In this document: positions 9,000 to 18,909 of the stretch, piece after piece
Numbering within the stretch: the stretch's first letter is position 1
How the letters are laid out: every line of letters begins with the position of its first letter
Origin: Sphingobacterium wenxiniae
GTDB lineage: Bacteria > Bacteroidota > Bacteroidia > Sphingobacteriales > Sphingobacteriaceae
Direction of reading: 5' to 3'
DNA length: 64,000 nt
Assembly: GCF_900116225.1 (NCBI RefSeq)
Contig: NZ_FOZZ01000002.1
Coordinates: 186,001-250,000 of the forward strand
Made by a program: the position numbers and the translations under genes
Notes under the pieces: generated by a model
The model's input: only the letters and a program-made list of their open reading frames with translations
Databases searched by the model: none
What the model was told of the DNA's origin: nothing

Positions 9000-9388
9000 T
9001 GATTAATATTCTCCGTGTTCATCATATTGCAATTATTTGTAGTGATTATCGTAAGTCCTTATCTTTTTATACTGAAGTTCTGGGATTTAAGCTACTTGTG
9101 GAAACCTACCGGGAAGAAAGGGATTCGTATAAAGCTGATTTGGCGCTGAGCGGTCAATATATAATTGAGCTTTTTTCTTTCCCGAATCCTCCTGAAAGAC
9201 TCTCTTTCCCGGAAGCCACAGGGTTAAGACACTTGGCTTTTGCAGTGAAGGATGTGGAAGTTGTGCGGAATGAGTTGTTGTCGTTGGATGTGTCGGTTGA
9301 AGAAATTCGGGTAGATGAGGGAACAGGGAAGCGTTTTTTCTTTACGACCGATCCGGATGGTTTACCTTTGGAGTTTTATGAAAAATAG
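8999..9388 (+). CDS. VOC-family (glyoxalase I-like) protein
   Basis: Single vicinal-oxygen-chelate domain pair in 129 residues. Expected metal ligands are visible as His in VHHIAI, Glu in IIELF, His in GLRHLAF and Glu in PLEFYE, so it is likely a metal-dependent lyase or dioxygenase fold. The closest family I recognise is the YaeR/SMU_1112c glyoxalase-like group. Overlap of its start with the bshB1 stop suggests a thiol-linked detoxification role, which is inferred from context only. A strong terminator follows the stop. Confidence 0.88.
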   Translation: MINILRVHHIAIICSDYRKSLSFYTEVLGFKLLVETYREERDSYKADLALSGQYIIELFSFPNPPERLSFPEATGLRHLAFAVKDVEVVRNELLSLDVSVEEIRVDEGTGKRFFFTTDPDGLPLEFYEK

Positions 9389-9389
9389 A

Positions 9390-9419
9390 GGGGTGGCTTT
9401 GCCACCCCCTTTATTTTTA
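9390..9419. terminator. Bidirectional terminator between the VOC gene and clpB
   Basis: GGGGTGGC and GCCACCCC form an 8-bp GC-rich stem around a TTT loop, followed by a T-rich tail on the plus strand. The arms are preceded by an A-rich stretch, so it can serve both convergent genes. The tail overlaps the clpB stop. Confidence 0.8.
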
Positions 9420-12017
9420 TTCCTGATCCTTGTTGAGGAAGACAAACTGTCCATCAAAAGCATCCAGTTGTATGACAGCATCCCTTGAGATTTTTCCAGA
9501 AAGAATCTCTTTAGAGAGCTCGTTGAGGATGCGTTTTTGGATCACCCGTTTAAGTGGTCTCGCTCCGTATATAGGATCATAACCTAACTGCGCTAGCCAG
9601 TCTAGTGCCTCGTCGGTAGCGCTGATAAAGATGTTTTGTTCAGCTAACTGTTTTGCTACGTGTCGGAATTGCATGCGCACAATATCACCGATTTCCTCAC
9701 GGCTAAGCGGAGTGAACATAATGACCTCATCGATACGGTTCAGGAACTCAGGACGAATCGATTTCTGTAAAAGATCGAATACTTCATCTTTCGTTTTGGC
9801 TAGAACCTCCTCTTTATTTGCATCCGTCAGCTGAGAAAAATTCTCCTGAATGATATGCGAGCCGGTGTTGGAAGTCATGATGATGATTGTATTTTTAAAG
9901 TTGACCACACGACCTTTGTTGTCGGTCAAGTGTCCATCGTCCAATACCTGCAACAAGATGTTGAATACATCCGGGTGCGCTTTTTCTATCTCGTCCAATA
10001 GCACCACGGAATAAGGTCTGCGTCTTACAGCTTCCGTTAATTGTCCACCTTCATCGTAGCCAACATAACCCGGAGGCGCTCCGATTAGGCGCGAAACCGC
10101 ATGGCGTTCTTGGTATTCAGACATATCTATGCGTACTAAAGCTTGTTCGTCATCAAACAGGAATTCGGCCAAGGCTTTCGCCAGCTCTGTTTTACCCACT
10201 CCCGTAGTTCCTAAGAAAATGAATGAACCTATCGGACGTTTTGCATCGCTCAAACCTGCGCGTGAACGGCGTATTGCGTCAGAAATTGCTTCAATAGCCT
10301 CTTCTTGCCCTGCAACACGTTTGTGTAGCTCTTCTTCCAGATTTAGCAGCTTTTCGCGTTCAGATTGTACCATTTTGCTGACCGGAATGCCTGTCCAGCG
10401 GGATACCACATCTGCAATGTCTTCTGAAGTTACTTCCTCTTTCAGCATGCGGCTGCTTTCCTGCTGTTCAGCTAGCTCGGCTTTCAGCTTTTCTACGTTG
10501 TCTTGTGCCTCTTTGATTTTGCCGTAGCGTAATTCGGCTACTTTGCCATAATCTCCGGCACGCTCAGCTTGCTCGGCTTCGAGCTTGTAATCTTCTATAT
10601 GTTGGATTTCCTGATTGACCCTGTCTACTAAGCTTTTCTCCGATTGCCATGCCGCTTTCAACGAATCACGTTCGTTGGATAAGTTGGCAATGGTTTCGGT
10701 CAGCTCAGCGACTTTTTTGTCGTCGTTTTCACGTTTGATAGCTTCACGTTCGATTTCCAATTGCATAATGCGGCGGTCCAGCTCATCGACGGCTTCCGGT
10801 ACGGAGTCCATCTCCAAACGGAGCTTGGAAGCTGCTTCATCGATCAAGTCAATGGCTTTATCCGGTAGAAAACGATCCGTGATATAGCGTTGTGATAACT
10901 CTACTGCAGCGATAATGGATTCGTCAAGAATACGTACCTTGTGGTGTGTTTCATAACGTTCTTTCAGTCCACGGAGAATCGAAATCGCATCCTGTGTGTC
11001 CGGTTCATCCACCATGACTTTCTGGAAGCGGCGTTCCAGGGCTTTGTCCTTTTCAAAGTATTTCTGGTACTCATTCAAAGTTGTTGCACCTATAGCACGT
11101 AATTCGCCTCTTGCCAAGGCGGGTTTTAAGATATTGGCTGCGTCCATAGCGCCTTCGCCGCCACCGGCACCGACCAGGGTGTGGATTTCATCGATAAATA
11201 GAATGATTTCGCCATCGCTGTCGGATACTTCTTTGACCACGGCTTTCAATCGCTCTTCAAACTCACCTTTGTATTTGGCTCCGGCGATAAGCGCGCCCAT
11301 ATCTAAGGAAAATACCGTTTTAGATTTTAGGTTTTCCGGCGCATCACCCTTGATGATGCGATGTGCAATCCCTTCGGCAATTGCTGTTTTACCCACGCCT
11401 GGCTCCCCAACTAAGATAGGGTTGTTTTTGGTGCGACGTGAGAGAATCTGCATTACGCGACGGATTTCTTCGTCACGCCCGATTACCGGGTCTAATTTTC
11501 CGGATTCGGCAAATTCATTTAAGTTGCGCGCGTATTTCCCCAAAGCGTTATAGGTGGCTTCTGCATTCTGATCGGTTACCCGGTTGTTGCCGCGAAGCTC
11601 TTTGATAGCTGCTTTTAAATCTTTTTCGTTCACACCCTGATCTTTTAGTAGGGTAGCGGTTTTGTCGCTTGCGGATAAAAGACCTAAAAGCAGGTGTTCG
11701 ATCGAAACAAATTCGTCGTTAAACTCTTTCAGGTAGCTTTGCGCTTTTTGCAATACGGAAGCCGTAGCGTTGCCGATGTAAACATTACTGCCGCTTACTT
11801 TGGGAAGCGCTTCAATTTGTTTGTCAACCTCGCTGCTCAACAGGTTGATGTTCACGTTCAGTTTCTTTAACAAATGGCTGATAACGTTCTCATCAACAGT
11901 AAGCAGGGCTTTTAATATATGTGCGGGCTCAATCGCCTGCTGCTGGTTGCCCACGGCTATTTCAGAAGCTTTCTGAATGGCCTCCTGGGCTTTGATTGTA
12001 TAGTTGTTAAAATTCAT
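9417..12017 (-). CDS. clpB: ATP-dependent disaggregase ClpB
   Basis: Hsp100 disaggregase that works with DnaK to recover aggregated proteins. The order is Clp N-domain repeats (residues 1-145), NBD1 with Walker [14 protein letters not shown] near 200, a coiled-coil M domain (about 395-520) and NBD2 with Walker [13 protein letters not shown] near 605 and a C-terminal D2-small domain. The frame extends 17 codons upstream, but the ATG before [12 protein letters not shown] is the normal family start and is used here. Length is 866 residues. No CIRCE-like element is obvious in the upstream region. Confidence 0.96.
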   Translation of the reverse strand: MNFNNYTIKAQEAIQKASEIAVGNQQQAIEPAHILKALLTVDENVISHLLKKLNVNINLLSSEVDKQIEALPKVSGSNVYIGNATASVLQKAQSYLKEFNDEFVSIEHLLLGLLSASDKTATLLKDQGVNEKDLKAAIKELRGNNRVTDQNAEATYNALGKYARNLNEFAESGKLDPVIGRDEEIRRVMQILSRRTKNNPILVGEPGVGKTAIAEGIAHRIIKGDAPENLKSKTVFSLDMGALIAGAKYKGEFEERLKAVVKEVSDSDGEIILFIDEIHTLVGAGGGEGAMDAANILKPALARGELRAIGATTLNEYQKYFEKDKALERRFQKVMVDEPDTQDAISILRGLKERYETHHKVRILDESIIAAVELSQRYITDRFLPDKAIDLIDEAASKLRLEMDSVPEAVDELDRRIMQLEIEREAIKRENDDKKVAELTETIANLSNERDSLKAAWQSEKSLVDRVNQEIQHIEDYKLEAEQAERAGDYGKVAELRYGKIKEAQDNVEKLKAELAEQQESSRMLKEEVTSEDIADVVSRWTGIPVSKMVQSEREKLLNLEEELHKRVAGQEEAIEAISDAIRRSRAGLSDAKRPIGSFIFLGTTGVGKTELAKALAEFLFDDEQALVRIDMSEYQERHAVSRLIGAPPGYVGYDEGGQLTEAVRRRPYSVVLLDEIEKAHPDVFNILLQVLDDGHLTDNKGRVVNFKNTIIIMTSNTGSHIIQENFSQLTDANKEEVLAKTKDEVFDLLQKSIRPEFLNRIDEVIMFTPLSREEIGDIVRMQFRHVAKQLAEQNIFISATDEALDWLAQLGYDPIYGARPLKRVIQKRILNELSKEILSGKISRDAVIQLDAFDGQFVFLNKDQE

Positions 12018-12239
12018 ATATGTTGCTTTTAATAGATATGCTTTTGTTTTACAATAACTATGTAACAAACTAAATGCCTTTTTGATTTTTAGAATGATTT
12101 CGGAAATTTTGTCGCTTAAAAATAAAATTAAATGCCAAAATGACGTTTTTATTTGTTGTTTAATGGTGTGTATTGCTTTTTTTTCTTTTTGATTTTCAAA
12201 TGTTTACTTTTCGTATAGCGATAAAAGTGATAGAAATAC

Positions 12240-12270
12240 TTGTGAAAAATAGCGGAACTTCTGATATTTG
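12240..12270 (+). promoter_or_regulatory. Promoter of tRNA-Thr
   Basis: TTG at 12240-12242 is followed after 20 bp by GATATTTG at 12263-12270, one base from TAnnTTTG. It lies 30 bp upstream of the tRNA. The remainder of 12018-12300 is AT-rich with no gene; it also holds the unresolved clpB promoter on the other strand. Confidence 0.5.
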
Positions 12271-12300
12271 CAGCAGTGATACAGCAAAGTACCATTTAAA

Positions 12301-12373
<73 letters not shown>

Positions 12374-12380
12374 CACGGAA

Positions 12381-12415
12381 AGCCGTCTCTCTGAAAAGAG
12401 AGACGGCTTTTTTTG
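12381..12415 (+). terminator. Terminator after tRNA-Thr
   Basis: AGCCGTCTCTCT and AGAGAGACGGCT form a perfect 12-bp stem with a GAAA tetraloop, followed by eight T residues. It begins 8 nt after the tRNA. Confidence 0.9.
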
Positions 12416-12546
12416 TTAAGATTTTTTTAGAAAAGGATAAATAAACGTTATAACATTTATCAACGCATTTACCTATTCTTGAAAGAAAATATATTTATAG
12501 ATGCTGTAGAAAAAAAGCTACTTTTTAGACTATAGATAAAAGACTT

Positions 12547-13401
12547 TTGAGTAGTTTTGTGTTTGTTGTAGATGACATTATAACCATTGATGTGGCATTA
12601 ATATTTAAAGATGGGCGTCCCGTTGTTCGACTTCGGGCATTCCGGGCGATTGACGACCCAAAAACATGTGAACTTTTTATCGCGGGACATGAACATGTTC
12701 TTACGGCGATAGGGGTAAAGAAAGTTACTTCTTCCAAGAATGATTGGATGTACAACCCTGCAGCCTTTGTGTTGATTGTAGAGTCTTTGGATGGTGAGCG
12801 CGTCTTTGGAGGAGCGCGAATTCATGTTGCAGGTGGTTCACAGCCTCTGCCCATCGAGGAGGCGACGGGAAATATGGATTCGAAAATCTTCGATTTGGTA
12901 TGGGATTACGCACAAGAAGGAACGGGAGAAGGGTGTGGCTTGTGGAACTCGAGAGAGATTGCGGGTTATGGTATTGGTAGTATCTTTTTGACTCGTGCAG
13001 CGATAGCTATCGCTCCGCGCATTGGTATAAAGTCGATGTTCGCACTCTGCGCGCCCTATACTATAAACTTAACCAAATGCGTAGGATATAGACAGGAAAC
13101 AAGTGTAGGAAACAACGGTACCTTTTATTACCCTAAACTCGACCTTTTAGCAACAACAATGATTTTAGACGATGTGCAGAGTTTGCATTTAGCTTCTGAG
13201 GAAGACCGAAATGCGATTATGGATTTGCGTTCTCAAGGAGAGGTCGTTCGGGTAGAAAAATTGCGAAATAAAGAAATTGAGATTCATTATGACCTCCAAT
13301 TAGAGGGGTTGAAAAATTGGGATTTGAAGGAGGTAATCGCGAATGCTCGAAAATCATACTTAAAAGGTGAATTCGATGAAAAGGATATACAACTATTCTA
13401 A
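12547..13401 (+). CDS. GNAT-like N-acyltransferase-fold protein
   Basis: A 284-residue protein with the layout of a GNAT-superfamily acyltransferase: an RLRAFRAIDDPKTC N-terminal helix, a VLIVES...VFGGARIHVAGG beta strand pair, then a helix starting after LTRAAIAIAPRIGI, where acyl-CoA would bind. The exact substrate is unknown. No ATG precedes the domain; the frame begins at TTG (12547) or GTG (12559), so the start is uncertain. A stop lies only 21 bases upstream. It is 22 bp before a ThiF-like gene and two signalling genes on the same strand, suggesting one operon. Confidence 0.6.
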   Translation: MSSFVFVVDDIITIDVALIFKDGRPVVRLRAFRAIDDPKTCELFIAGHEHVLTAIGVKKVTSSKNDWMYNPAAFVLIVESLDGERVFGGARIHVAGGSQPLPIEEATGNMDSKIFDLVWDYAQEGTGEGCGLWNSREIAGYGIGSIFLTRAAIAIAPRIGIKSMFALCAPYTINLTKCVGYRQETSVGNNGTFYYPKLDLLATTMILDDVQSLHLASEEDRNAIMDLRSQGEVVRVEKLRNKEIEIHYDLQLEGLKNWDLKEVIANARKSYLKGEFDEKDIQLF

Positions 13402-13422
13402 CGAAGTATTTACTGCGAAAAC

Positions 13423-14490
13423 ATGAATAAAGATAGCTATAGACCGCTGATATATAATATGTCCAACGAAAAGGAAAGGGCACTGTTGGCGGAGCTTCGA
13501 AAGAACGGAAGCTCTTTGGTTGTATTGGATGAAATGGAGCGTCAACTTAAGGAGCTTGTGCGCTGTCGACAACCAACGATAACCGATTCTTCTGAGAAAC
13601 TTCACGACTATATCAATGAATTGTTGGATGGAAAGGCTATAGAGGAATACGGTGTTTGGGTTTATTATCCGTGGCGAAACACCTTGGTTCATCTCCTTGG
13701 AGAGCAGGAGTTTGTTGAAGTTAGGACCAATAGAAACCAGCTTAAGATTACGAAGGAGGAACAGCAAACTTTAGCGTTAAAAAGAGTTGGTATAGTAGGT
13801 CTTTCAGTAGGACAGTCAATCGCACTGACGATGGCTATGGAGCGTACTTGTGGTACATTGCTGTTGGCGGATTTCGATGAATTGGATTTGAGTAACCTTA
13901 ATAGATTGCGAACTGGGGTTTTTAATATAGCTGTGTCCAAGGTGGTTATTGCAGCTCGTGAAATTGCTGAGATAGATCCGTTTTTAAAAGTAGAGATTTT
14001 TCCAGAAGGATTAAATAAGGAGAATTACAATCGTTTTTTGTGTCCTGATACGCCTATTGATCTATTGGTGGAGGTATGTGACAGTTTTGATGTGAAATTA
14101 GAAAGCAGAATGCAGGCAAGAAAATATCAAATTCCTGTTGTAATGGATACCAATGATCGAGGAATGCTGGATGTTGAGCGGTTTGATATGGAGCCCGGTC
14201 GTCCGGTTTTTCATGGATTGGCAGGTGACCTGACAGTAGAAAAATTGACTGAACTGTCTCCTGCGGATAGATTTGGCTTTCTTATGAAGATTGTTGGTGC
14301 AGAGCACTTGTCTGTTCGAATGAAGCAGTCTGTTCCAGAAATTCGGCGCAGTTTGTTGTCTTGGCCGCAATTGGCCTCAGACGTGGTACTGGGCGGAGCC
14401 ATTACTACTCATATCTGCCGTCGGATCTTGCTTGGCGAGTCTGTCGCTTCAGGACGTTATTATGTAGATATGGAAAACCTTATTGGCTGA
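13423..14490 (+). CDS. E1-like (ThiF/MoeB-type) adenylating-domain protein
   Basis: The middle of the protein is an E1/ThiF Rossmann domain: the nucleotide loop GIVGLSVGQSIAL near residue 125, an acidic strand end DFDELDLSNLNR near 155, and a strand/helix pair with LLVEVCDSFDVKL near 225. The N-terminal 115 residues are an unrecognised helical region. The usual C-terminal Cys-x-x-Cys zinc pairs of MoeB/ThiF are not visible. E1-like proteins adenylate a carboxyl terminus or an amino-acid carboxylate; the substrate here is unknown. The stop lies 7 bp before the following kinase start. Confidence 0.75.
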   Translation: MNKDSYRPLIYNMSNEKERALLAELRKNGSSLVVLDEMERQLKELVRCRQPTITDSSEKLHDYINELLDGKAIEEYGVWVYYPWRNTLVHLLGEQEFVEVRTNRNQLKITKEEQQTLALKRVGIVGLSVGQSIALTMAMERTCGTLLLADFDELDLSNLNRLRTGVFNIAVSKVVIAAREIAEIDPFLKVEIFPEGLNKENYNRFLCPDTPIDLLVEVCDSFDVKLESRMQARKYQIPVVMDTNDRGMLDVERFDMEPGRPVFHGLAGDLTVEKLTELSPADRFGFLMKIVGAEHLSVRMKQSVPEIRRSLLSWPQLASDVVLGGAITTHICRRILLGESVASGRYYVDMENLIG

Positions 14491-14497
14491 AAAATTA

Positions 14498-16657
14498 ATG
14501 GACTGTAGAAAGATTATATTCATATTTATACTTTTACTGTCGTATTGTAGTACGTATGCAGATAACGTTTTGCAATTTACTGCTGATGAGGTTAATAAAT
14601 ATATTGGAAAATATGTTTCTATTTATAGGGATACAACCGGAACGCTTTCATTTGAAGATGTCCGAAAACATGATGATCTATTTGTCCATAGTCAGCAGAC
14701 AGTTCCTAATCTTGGTACGGATGCTTCTGTAAGTTGGGTAAAATTTAAGGTTAAAAATCTTTCTACGGCAAGGCGATTAATTGTTAACTTTTCCCATACA
14801 ACCATCGATGAAGCTATTTTTTATAGTGTCATCGGTGATAAGGTAGATAGTGTACGGATTGTCTCTGGCGAGAGTATAAAGGATAGGGAGTATCCACATC
14901 AGTTCTTTCTTTTTGAATTGCCCTTACCAAATGGAGCAGAGGCCACCTGTTACCTTAAATTGAAAAGCAGTACCCCATTGTTGGCACCTATTTCTATTCA
15001 TACGACCAAAACCTTGTGGCGGACTCTTATACGAACGGATGTTTTTTCTGCATTGTATCTGGGTTTGATGCTGTCCATGATATTATATAATATCTTTCTG
15101 TATTTCTCTACCAGAGAGGCGCATTATTACATCTATGTGAATTATATCTTTTGGGTTATGATGGCCCAATTGGCAATCATGGGTATTTTTGAGCCTATCT
15201 TCTCCATTGAGAGCAAGTGGATCTCTTCGCGGCTATTGGCTTTTACAGGGGCTATGTCGGGATTAGGAGCTATTTTCTTTGTTAAATCATTCCTGAACAC
15301 AGCTGTCTCCGTACCTCGGTTTGATAAACTATTGAATATTTTTGCAATAGGTTATGTCATTGCAGTTGTTCTTTTGATTGCAGGTGCAATTGTGCCGGCC
15401 TATCTATTGGTCAATATTGTTGCAGGAGGAGGTTCAACCATTGTTTTGATATTAGCATTTAGGCTTTCCAGACAGAATTACAAACAGACCCATTATTTCC
15501 TCTATGCCTGGTGTATATTTCTGGTAAGTGTATTGATTTATGTGTTAAAAGATTATAATATTCTTCCTTACAATTTCTTTACACTTAGGTCTGTACAGAT
15601 CGGCTCAGTCATCGAAGCGATGTTGCTCTCGTTCGCATTGGGCGATAAGATTAATATGTATAGGAAAGAAAAGGATGCGTCCCAGGCACGAGAACTGGCG
15701 GTGTCTCTTGAAAATACTCGTCTGGTGCGTGAGCAGAATACGATTTTGGAGCAAAAGGTCGAAGAACGGACCTATGCGCTTACCGCTTCCAACGAATCGT
15801 TGCAAAAGACGTTGGTGCATCTGAAAGAAACGCAGTCCCAACTTGTTGAGGCAGAGAAAATGGCTTCTTTGGGTCAGTTGACGGCAGGTGTAGCACATGA
15901 AATCAATAACCCGATTAACTTTGTAACTTCCAATGTTGCACCACTAAAGAGGGATATCAAAATGATTTGGGATACTCTCGCGGAAGTGGAGCGTATTGCG
16001 CTTACAGAAGGGTTGTCCACTGAAGAAAAACAAACGCGTATCCGAGAATATAAAGAAGATCTTGATATCGATTACCTACAAACAGAAGTCGACTTCTTAC
16101 TTAAAGGAATGCATGATGGTGCGCATCGCACAGCAGAGATTGTCAAGAGTTTACGTGTATTCTCCCGAGTAGATGAAGATAGCTTGAAAGTAGCGGACAT
16201 CAACGAGGGTATAGAGTCTACGATGGTTATCCTGAATAGTCTGGTTCGGGAGAAAATCGAGGTAGAGAAATCTTATGGAGAGATACCGAAGATAGAATGT
16301 CATGCAGGAAAACTCAATCAGGTATTCCTAAATATTTTGACTAATGCAATTTATGCCATCAACAAAAAATTCAAAGATGGCAACGGTGGAATATTAAGGA
16401 TTGAGACAGGGATCCATGTGGATGATACGAATATCTTTATAAAAATAACGGATAATGGAATTGGTATTCCAAAGGAAATCCGAGAAAAGATTTTTGAACC
16501 TTTTTTTACAACGAAAGATGTCGGTGAAGGTACAGGGTTGGGGATGTCAATTGCTTATAACACCATTGCAAAACATCGGGGACAGATTATTGTTGATTCT
16601 ACGGAAGGAGAGGGAACCGCGTTCATTCTGATCCTTCCAGTTAGACAGAATAATTGA
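14498..16657 (+). CDS. 7TMR-DISM sensor histidine kinase
   Basis: Membrane kinase of 719 residues. A signal peptide is followed by a periplasmic 7TMR-DISM extracellular domain (about residues 25-165), seven transmembrane helices (about 170-385), a coiled coil with [15 protein letters not shown], a phosphoacceptor helix with [18 protein letters not shown], and an ATPase domain with N-box, DNGIGIP and GTGLGMS. An in-frame TTG 15 bases upstream overlaps the previous gene; the ATG gives a clean signal peptide and was chosen. The immediate neighbour encodes a REC-kinase, a plausible partner. Confidence 0.92.
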   Translation: MDCRKIIFIFILLLSYCSTYADNVLQFTADEVNKYIGKYVSIYRDTTGTLSFEDVRKHDDLFVHSQQTVPNLGTDASVSWVKFKVKNLSTARRLIVNFSHTTIDEAIFYSVIGDKVDSVRIVSGESIKDREYPHQFFLFELPLPNGAEATCYLKLKSSTPLLAPISIHTTKTLWRTLIRTDVFSALYLGLMLSMILYNIFLYFSTREAHYYIYVNYIFWVMMAQLAIMGIFEPIFSIESKWISSRLLAFTGAMSGLGAIFFVKSFLNTAVSVPRFDKLLNIFAIGYVIAVVLLIAGAIVPAYLLVNIVAGGGSTIVLILAFRLSRQNYKQTHYFLYAWCIFLVSVLIYVLKDYNILPYNFFTLRSVQIGSVIEAMLLSFALGDKINMYRKEKDASQARELAVSLENTRLVREQNTILEQKVEERTYALTASNESLQKTLVHLKETQSQLVEAEKMASLGQLTAGVAHEINNPINFVTSNVAPLKRDIKMIWDTLAEVERIALTEGLSTEEKQTRIREYKEDLDIDYLQTEVDFLLKGMHDGAHRTAEIVKSLRVFSRVDEDSLKVADINEGIESTMVILNSLVREKIEVEKSYGEIPKIECHAGKLNQVFLNILTNAIYAINKKFKDGNGGILRIETGIHVDDTNIFIKITDNGIGIPKEIREKIFEPFFTTKDVGEGTGLGMSIAYNTIAKHRGQIIVDSTEGEGTAFILILPVRQNN

Positions 16658-16710
16658 CTGAAAAATATTGAGGTTAATAGTTAACGTATGGGCTTTTGTT
16701 TTACAAGATC

Positions 16711-17796
16711 ATGCAGAAAGAAATAAAAATATTATATATCGATGATGAAGTAAACAATCTTGTCAGCTTTAAAGCTAACTTTAGATTGCACTATCAGATT
16801 TTTACAGCATCAGATACAACGGAAGGATTGCAGATTCTGCGCCACCATCCAGATATACGTGTTATTTTTTGTGATCAGCGCATGCCTGGAGAGCTGGGGG
16901 TTGATTTCTTTAATCGTATTAAACATGATTTTTCCCAGCCGATTCGTATTCTGTTGACGGCCTATGCGGATATGGAAATGGTGATAGATGCTATCAACAA
17001 AGGTCATATCTTCCGGTTTGTCCGCAAGCCATGGGTGGAGGAAGAGATCATATCGGCTATTGAGGAGGCGAATAAGTTTTACATTGCAAGCTCTCTTCTA
17101 GCTGTTCGAAATGAAGAGCTACAAAGAGCATACGATGAGTTGGATAAGTTTGCTTATAGTGTGAGTCATGATCTGCGAGACCCACTTACGGGAATTCTTT
17201 CGGCCATACAACTGTCGTCAAAATTTGATGAGATTGAAAAGGTTCGTGAGCTGCTCTTCTTAATGGATGGCTCCGTTCGGATGTTAGATGCGTATATTGA
17301 TAGTCTTCGGGACTATTACCTGCTCCGTCGGGGAGAGCTTACTTTGTCTACCATTGATTTTAATGAACTTATGGATAATATTCGACAGTTTTATACGGTA
17401 TATATCCAAAATAATGATGTAGCATTTAATATTGACGTCAATCAACAGGAAGTTTTTCAGGGGGATAAGGCTGTTATCGAATTGATTCTGCATAACCTTT
17501 TATCCAATGCCTTTAAATACCAACGAAAACATGCTGACAATAAAATGGTGAATCTCTCTGTTGATGTAAAGGAAGGGTATCTCCATATTGAGATAAGTGA
17601 TACTGGAATCGGAATTTCACCAGAGTATATTGACGATATTTTTAAGCTTTTCTTTAGAGGAAGTGATCAGGCTACCGGTATGGGCTTTGGTCTTTATAAT
17701 GTACAAAGCGCACTTTTGAAAGTGCAAGGAACCATAGAAGTAGATTCCTTGCCCGATGTGGGGACACATTTCAAAATAAAAATTCCAAGCAAATAA
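16711..17796 (+). CDS. REC domain-histidine kinase
   Basis: Cytoplasmic protein with an N-terminal receiver (residues 1-120: acidic pocket YIDDE, phosphoacceptor Asp in FCDQRMPG, Lys in VRKPW) joined to a kinase (HisKA with SVSHDLRDPLTGI near 150; ATPase with DTGIGIS and GMGFGLYN). No membrane segment. Such REC-first kinases relay phosphate from another kinase. The ATG is used instead of an in-frame TTG five codons earlier. The last residues face the convergent REC gene 21 bp away. Confidence 0.9.
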   Translation: MQKEIKILYIDDEVNNLVSFKANFRLHYQIFTASDTTEGLQILRHHPDIRVIFCDQRMPGELGVDFFNRIKHDFSQPIRILLTAYADMEMVIDAINKGHIFRFVRKPWVEEEIISAIEEANKFYIASSLLAVRNEELQRAYDELDKFAYSVSHDLRDPLTGILSAIQLSSKFDEIEKVRELLFLMDGSVRMLDAYIDSLRDYYLLRRGELTLSTIDFNELMDNIRQFYTVYIQNNDVAFNIDVNQQEVFQGDKAVIELILHNLLSNAFKYQRKHADNKMVNLSVDVKEGYLHIEISDTGIGISPEYIDDIFKLFFRGSDQATGMGFGLYNVQSALLKVQGTIEVDSLPDVGTHFKIKIPSK

Positions 17797-17817
17797 GCAG
17801 ATGTTTCTGGAGAGAAA

Positions 17818-18288
17818 TTAAGAAAGTAATTTCTGCCGTAGCAAAAACTCCAACTGCTCATTAGATACTTCTAATTTGGAATAAGTTTCCATAATGTTTT
17901 TCCTGTCTGCATAAATTTCGTAAGCCCGTTGTATTGTTTGGTCAAGCTCTTCTTCGCTCCAGGGTTTATTGAGGTAGTGAAAAATCTTGCCTTTGTTGAC
18001 TGCGTCAATAACAGCACCCATGTCGGTATACCCAGTTAAAAGGATACGCATAGGATCTGAATTGATCTTAATGATTTCTTCCAGAAACTCTACGCCTGTC
18101 ATCTCGGGCATTCGTTGGTCGGTGATAATGATGTTAATGGGAGTGTTTTTAACGATATCTATTGCTTGAGCTCCACTTATAGCCGTGTACACCTTATATT
18201 TTAACCTAAATGTGGCTTTAAAGGATACCAAGTTGTTCTCCTCATCATCAACGTATAGCACAGCTATTTTACTGTCTTTGTTTTCCAT
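17818..18288 (-). CDS. Single-domain response regulator
   Basis: REC domain (acidic YVDDE, phosphoacceptor Asp in ITDQRMPEM, Lys in YLNKPW) plus a short C-terminal helix of about 35 residues, with no DNA-binding domain. Its REC is very like that of the convergent REC-kinase, sharing the ENNLVSFKATFRL/YKVYTA pattern, so the two probably arose by duplication and belong to one relay. Confidence 0.9.
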   Translation of the reverse strand: MENKDSKIAVLYVDDEENNLVSFKATFRLKYKVYTAISGAQAIDIVKNTPINIIITDQRMPEMTGVEFLEEIIKINSDPMRILLTGYTDMGAVIDAVNKGKIFHYLNKPWSEEELDQTIQRAYEIYADRKNIMETYSKLEVSNEQLEFLLRQKLLS

Positions 18289-18563
18289 GTTTATCTTTTA
18301 AATAAAGGTGTGATTTAATGCTTTTTATGCTGACAAAAAACCTGGGTTAAAAAAATGTAATTTGGAACTCACCTCCAACAAATTCATTTATATAAACTAA
18401 AGATGCTGCAAATTTACGAAAAGAAGAAATAGAAAACTTAATTATAGTATTTCCATTTTGTAGATTTAGCTATTTCTTTTCTTCAATAATGCTCGTTTAA
18501 AGAATCATCGTTTGGTTCTCCTTTCTTGTCACCTGAGAAAAATCGAGACATACAGCATTTTTT

Positions 18564-18634
18564 CTGTTTGAAAATAGTAATTATCTGTTTGAAAATCATT
18601 ATTTCTTGCACAGTCCTCCTCACTACCTTTGTAT
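18564..18634 (+). promoter_or_regulatory. Direct-repeat operator candidate and -7 box
   Basis: CTGTTTGAAAAT occurs twice (18564-18575 and 18585-18596), start to start 21 bp, so on the same DNA face. TACCTTTG at 18627-18634 fits the Bacteroidota -7 box. The spacing and GTTTG core resemble paired LytTR-type sites, which is inference. The arrangement drives only the gene fragment that follows. The rest of 18289-18650 shows no gene. Confidence 0.4.
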
Positions 18635-18687
18635 TTGTAAAAAGGAGTGGACATGAAGATGACTGAACAGGTGTTAAAAGGGTTTAA

Positions 18688-18840
18688 GGTATATTACCGA
18701 AGCATTTCCTCAATGCGGATTTAGTGAAGAAAGGCTATGCCGTTGTGGCAACTTTTCCGCCAAATGTGAAGCATGTGGATGAGTTTATGGAGTTGCAGGA
18801 AGGTGCTCGGGAGTATAAGCTCGGGGTATGGGGAGAATAA
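18688..18840 (+). pseudogene. Remnant of a thermonuclease (SNase-like) gene
   Basis: The frame ending at the TAA at 18840 encodes a stretch reading LNADLVKKGYAVVATFPP, later ending REYKLGVWGE. This matches the C-terminal helix-strand-helix of staphylococcal-nuclease-like proteins (LV-x-x-GYA... and a final AR-x-x-x-x-G-x-WG). Everything upstream, including the catalytic Arg/Asp part, is missing. A start with a good leader (ATG at 18653) is out of frame with it. I read it as a decayed gene; a complete member of the family is encoded at 52,706. Confidence 0.6.
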
Positions 18841-18841
18841 A

Positions 18842-18880
18842 AAATGGAGGTAATATGTAAATAGCCTCCATTTTTTTTAT
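18842..18880 (+). terminator. Terminator after the nuclease remnant
   Basis: AAATGGAGG and CCTCCATTT pair over a 14-nt loop and are followed by a T-rich tail. It also lies 30 bp beyond the end of the convergent ABC-F gene. Confidence 0.75.
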
Positions 18881-18909
18881 AAATCGAAACGTAATATTTC
18901 AACACTTAA

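Noticed and set aside
10129..11553. Long plus-strand ORFs opposite clpB
   Set aside because: They are Ser/Arg-rich antisense shadows of the conserved clpB frame and have no homologous features.
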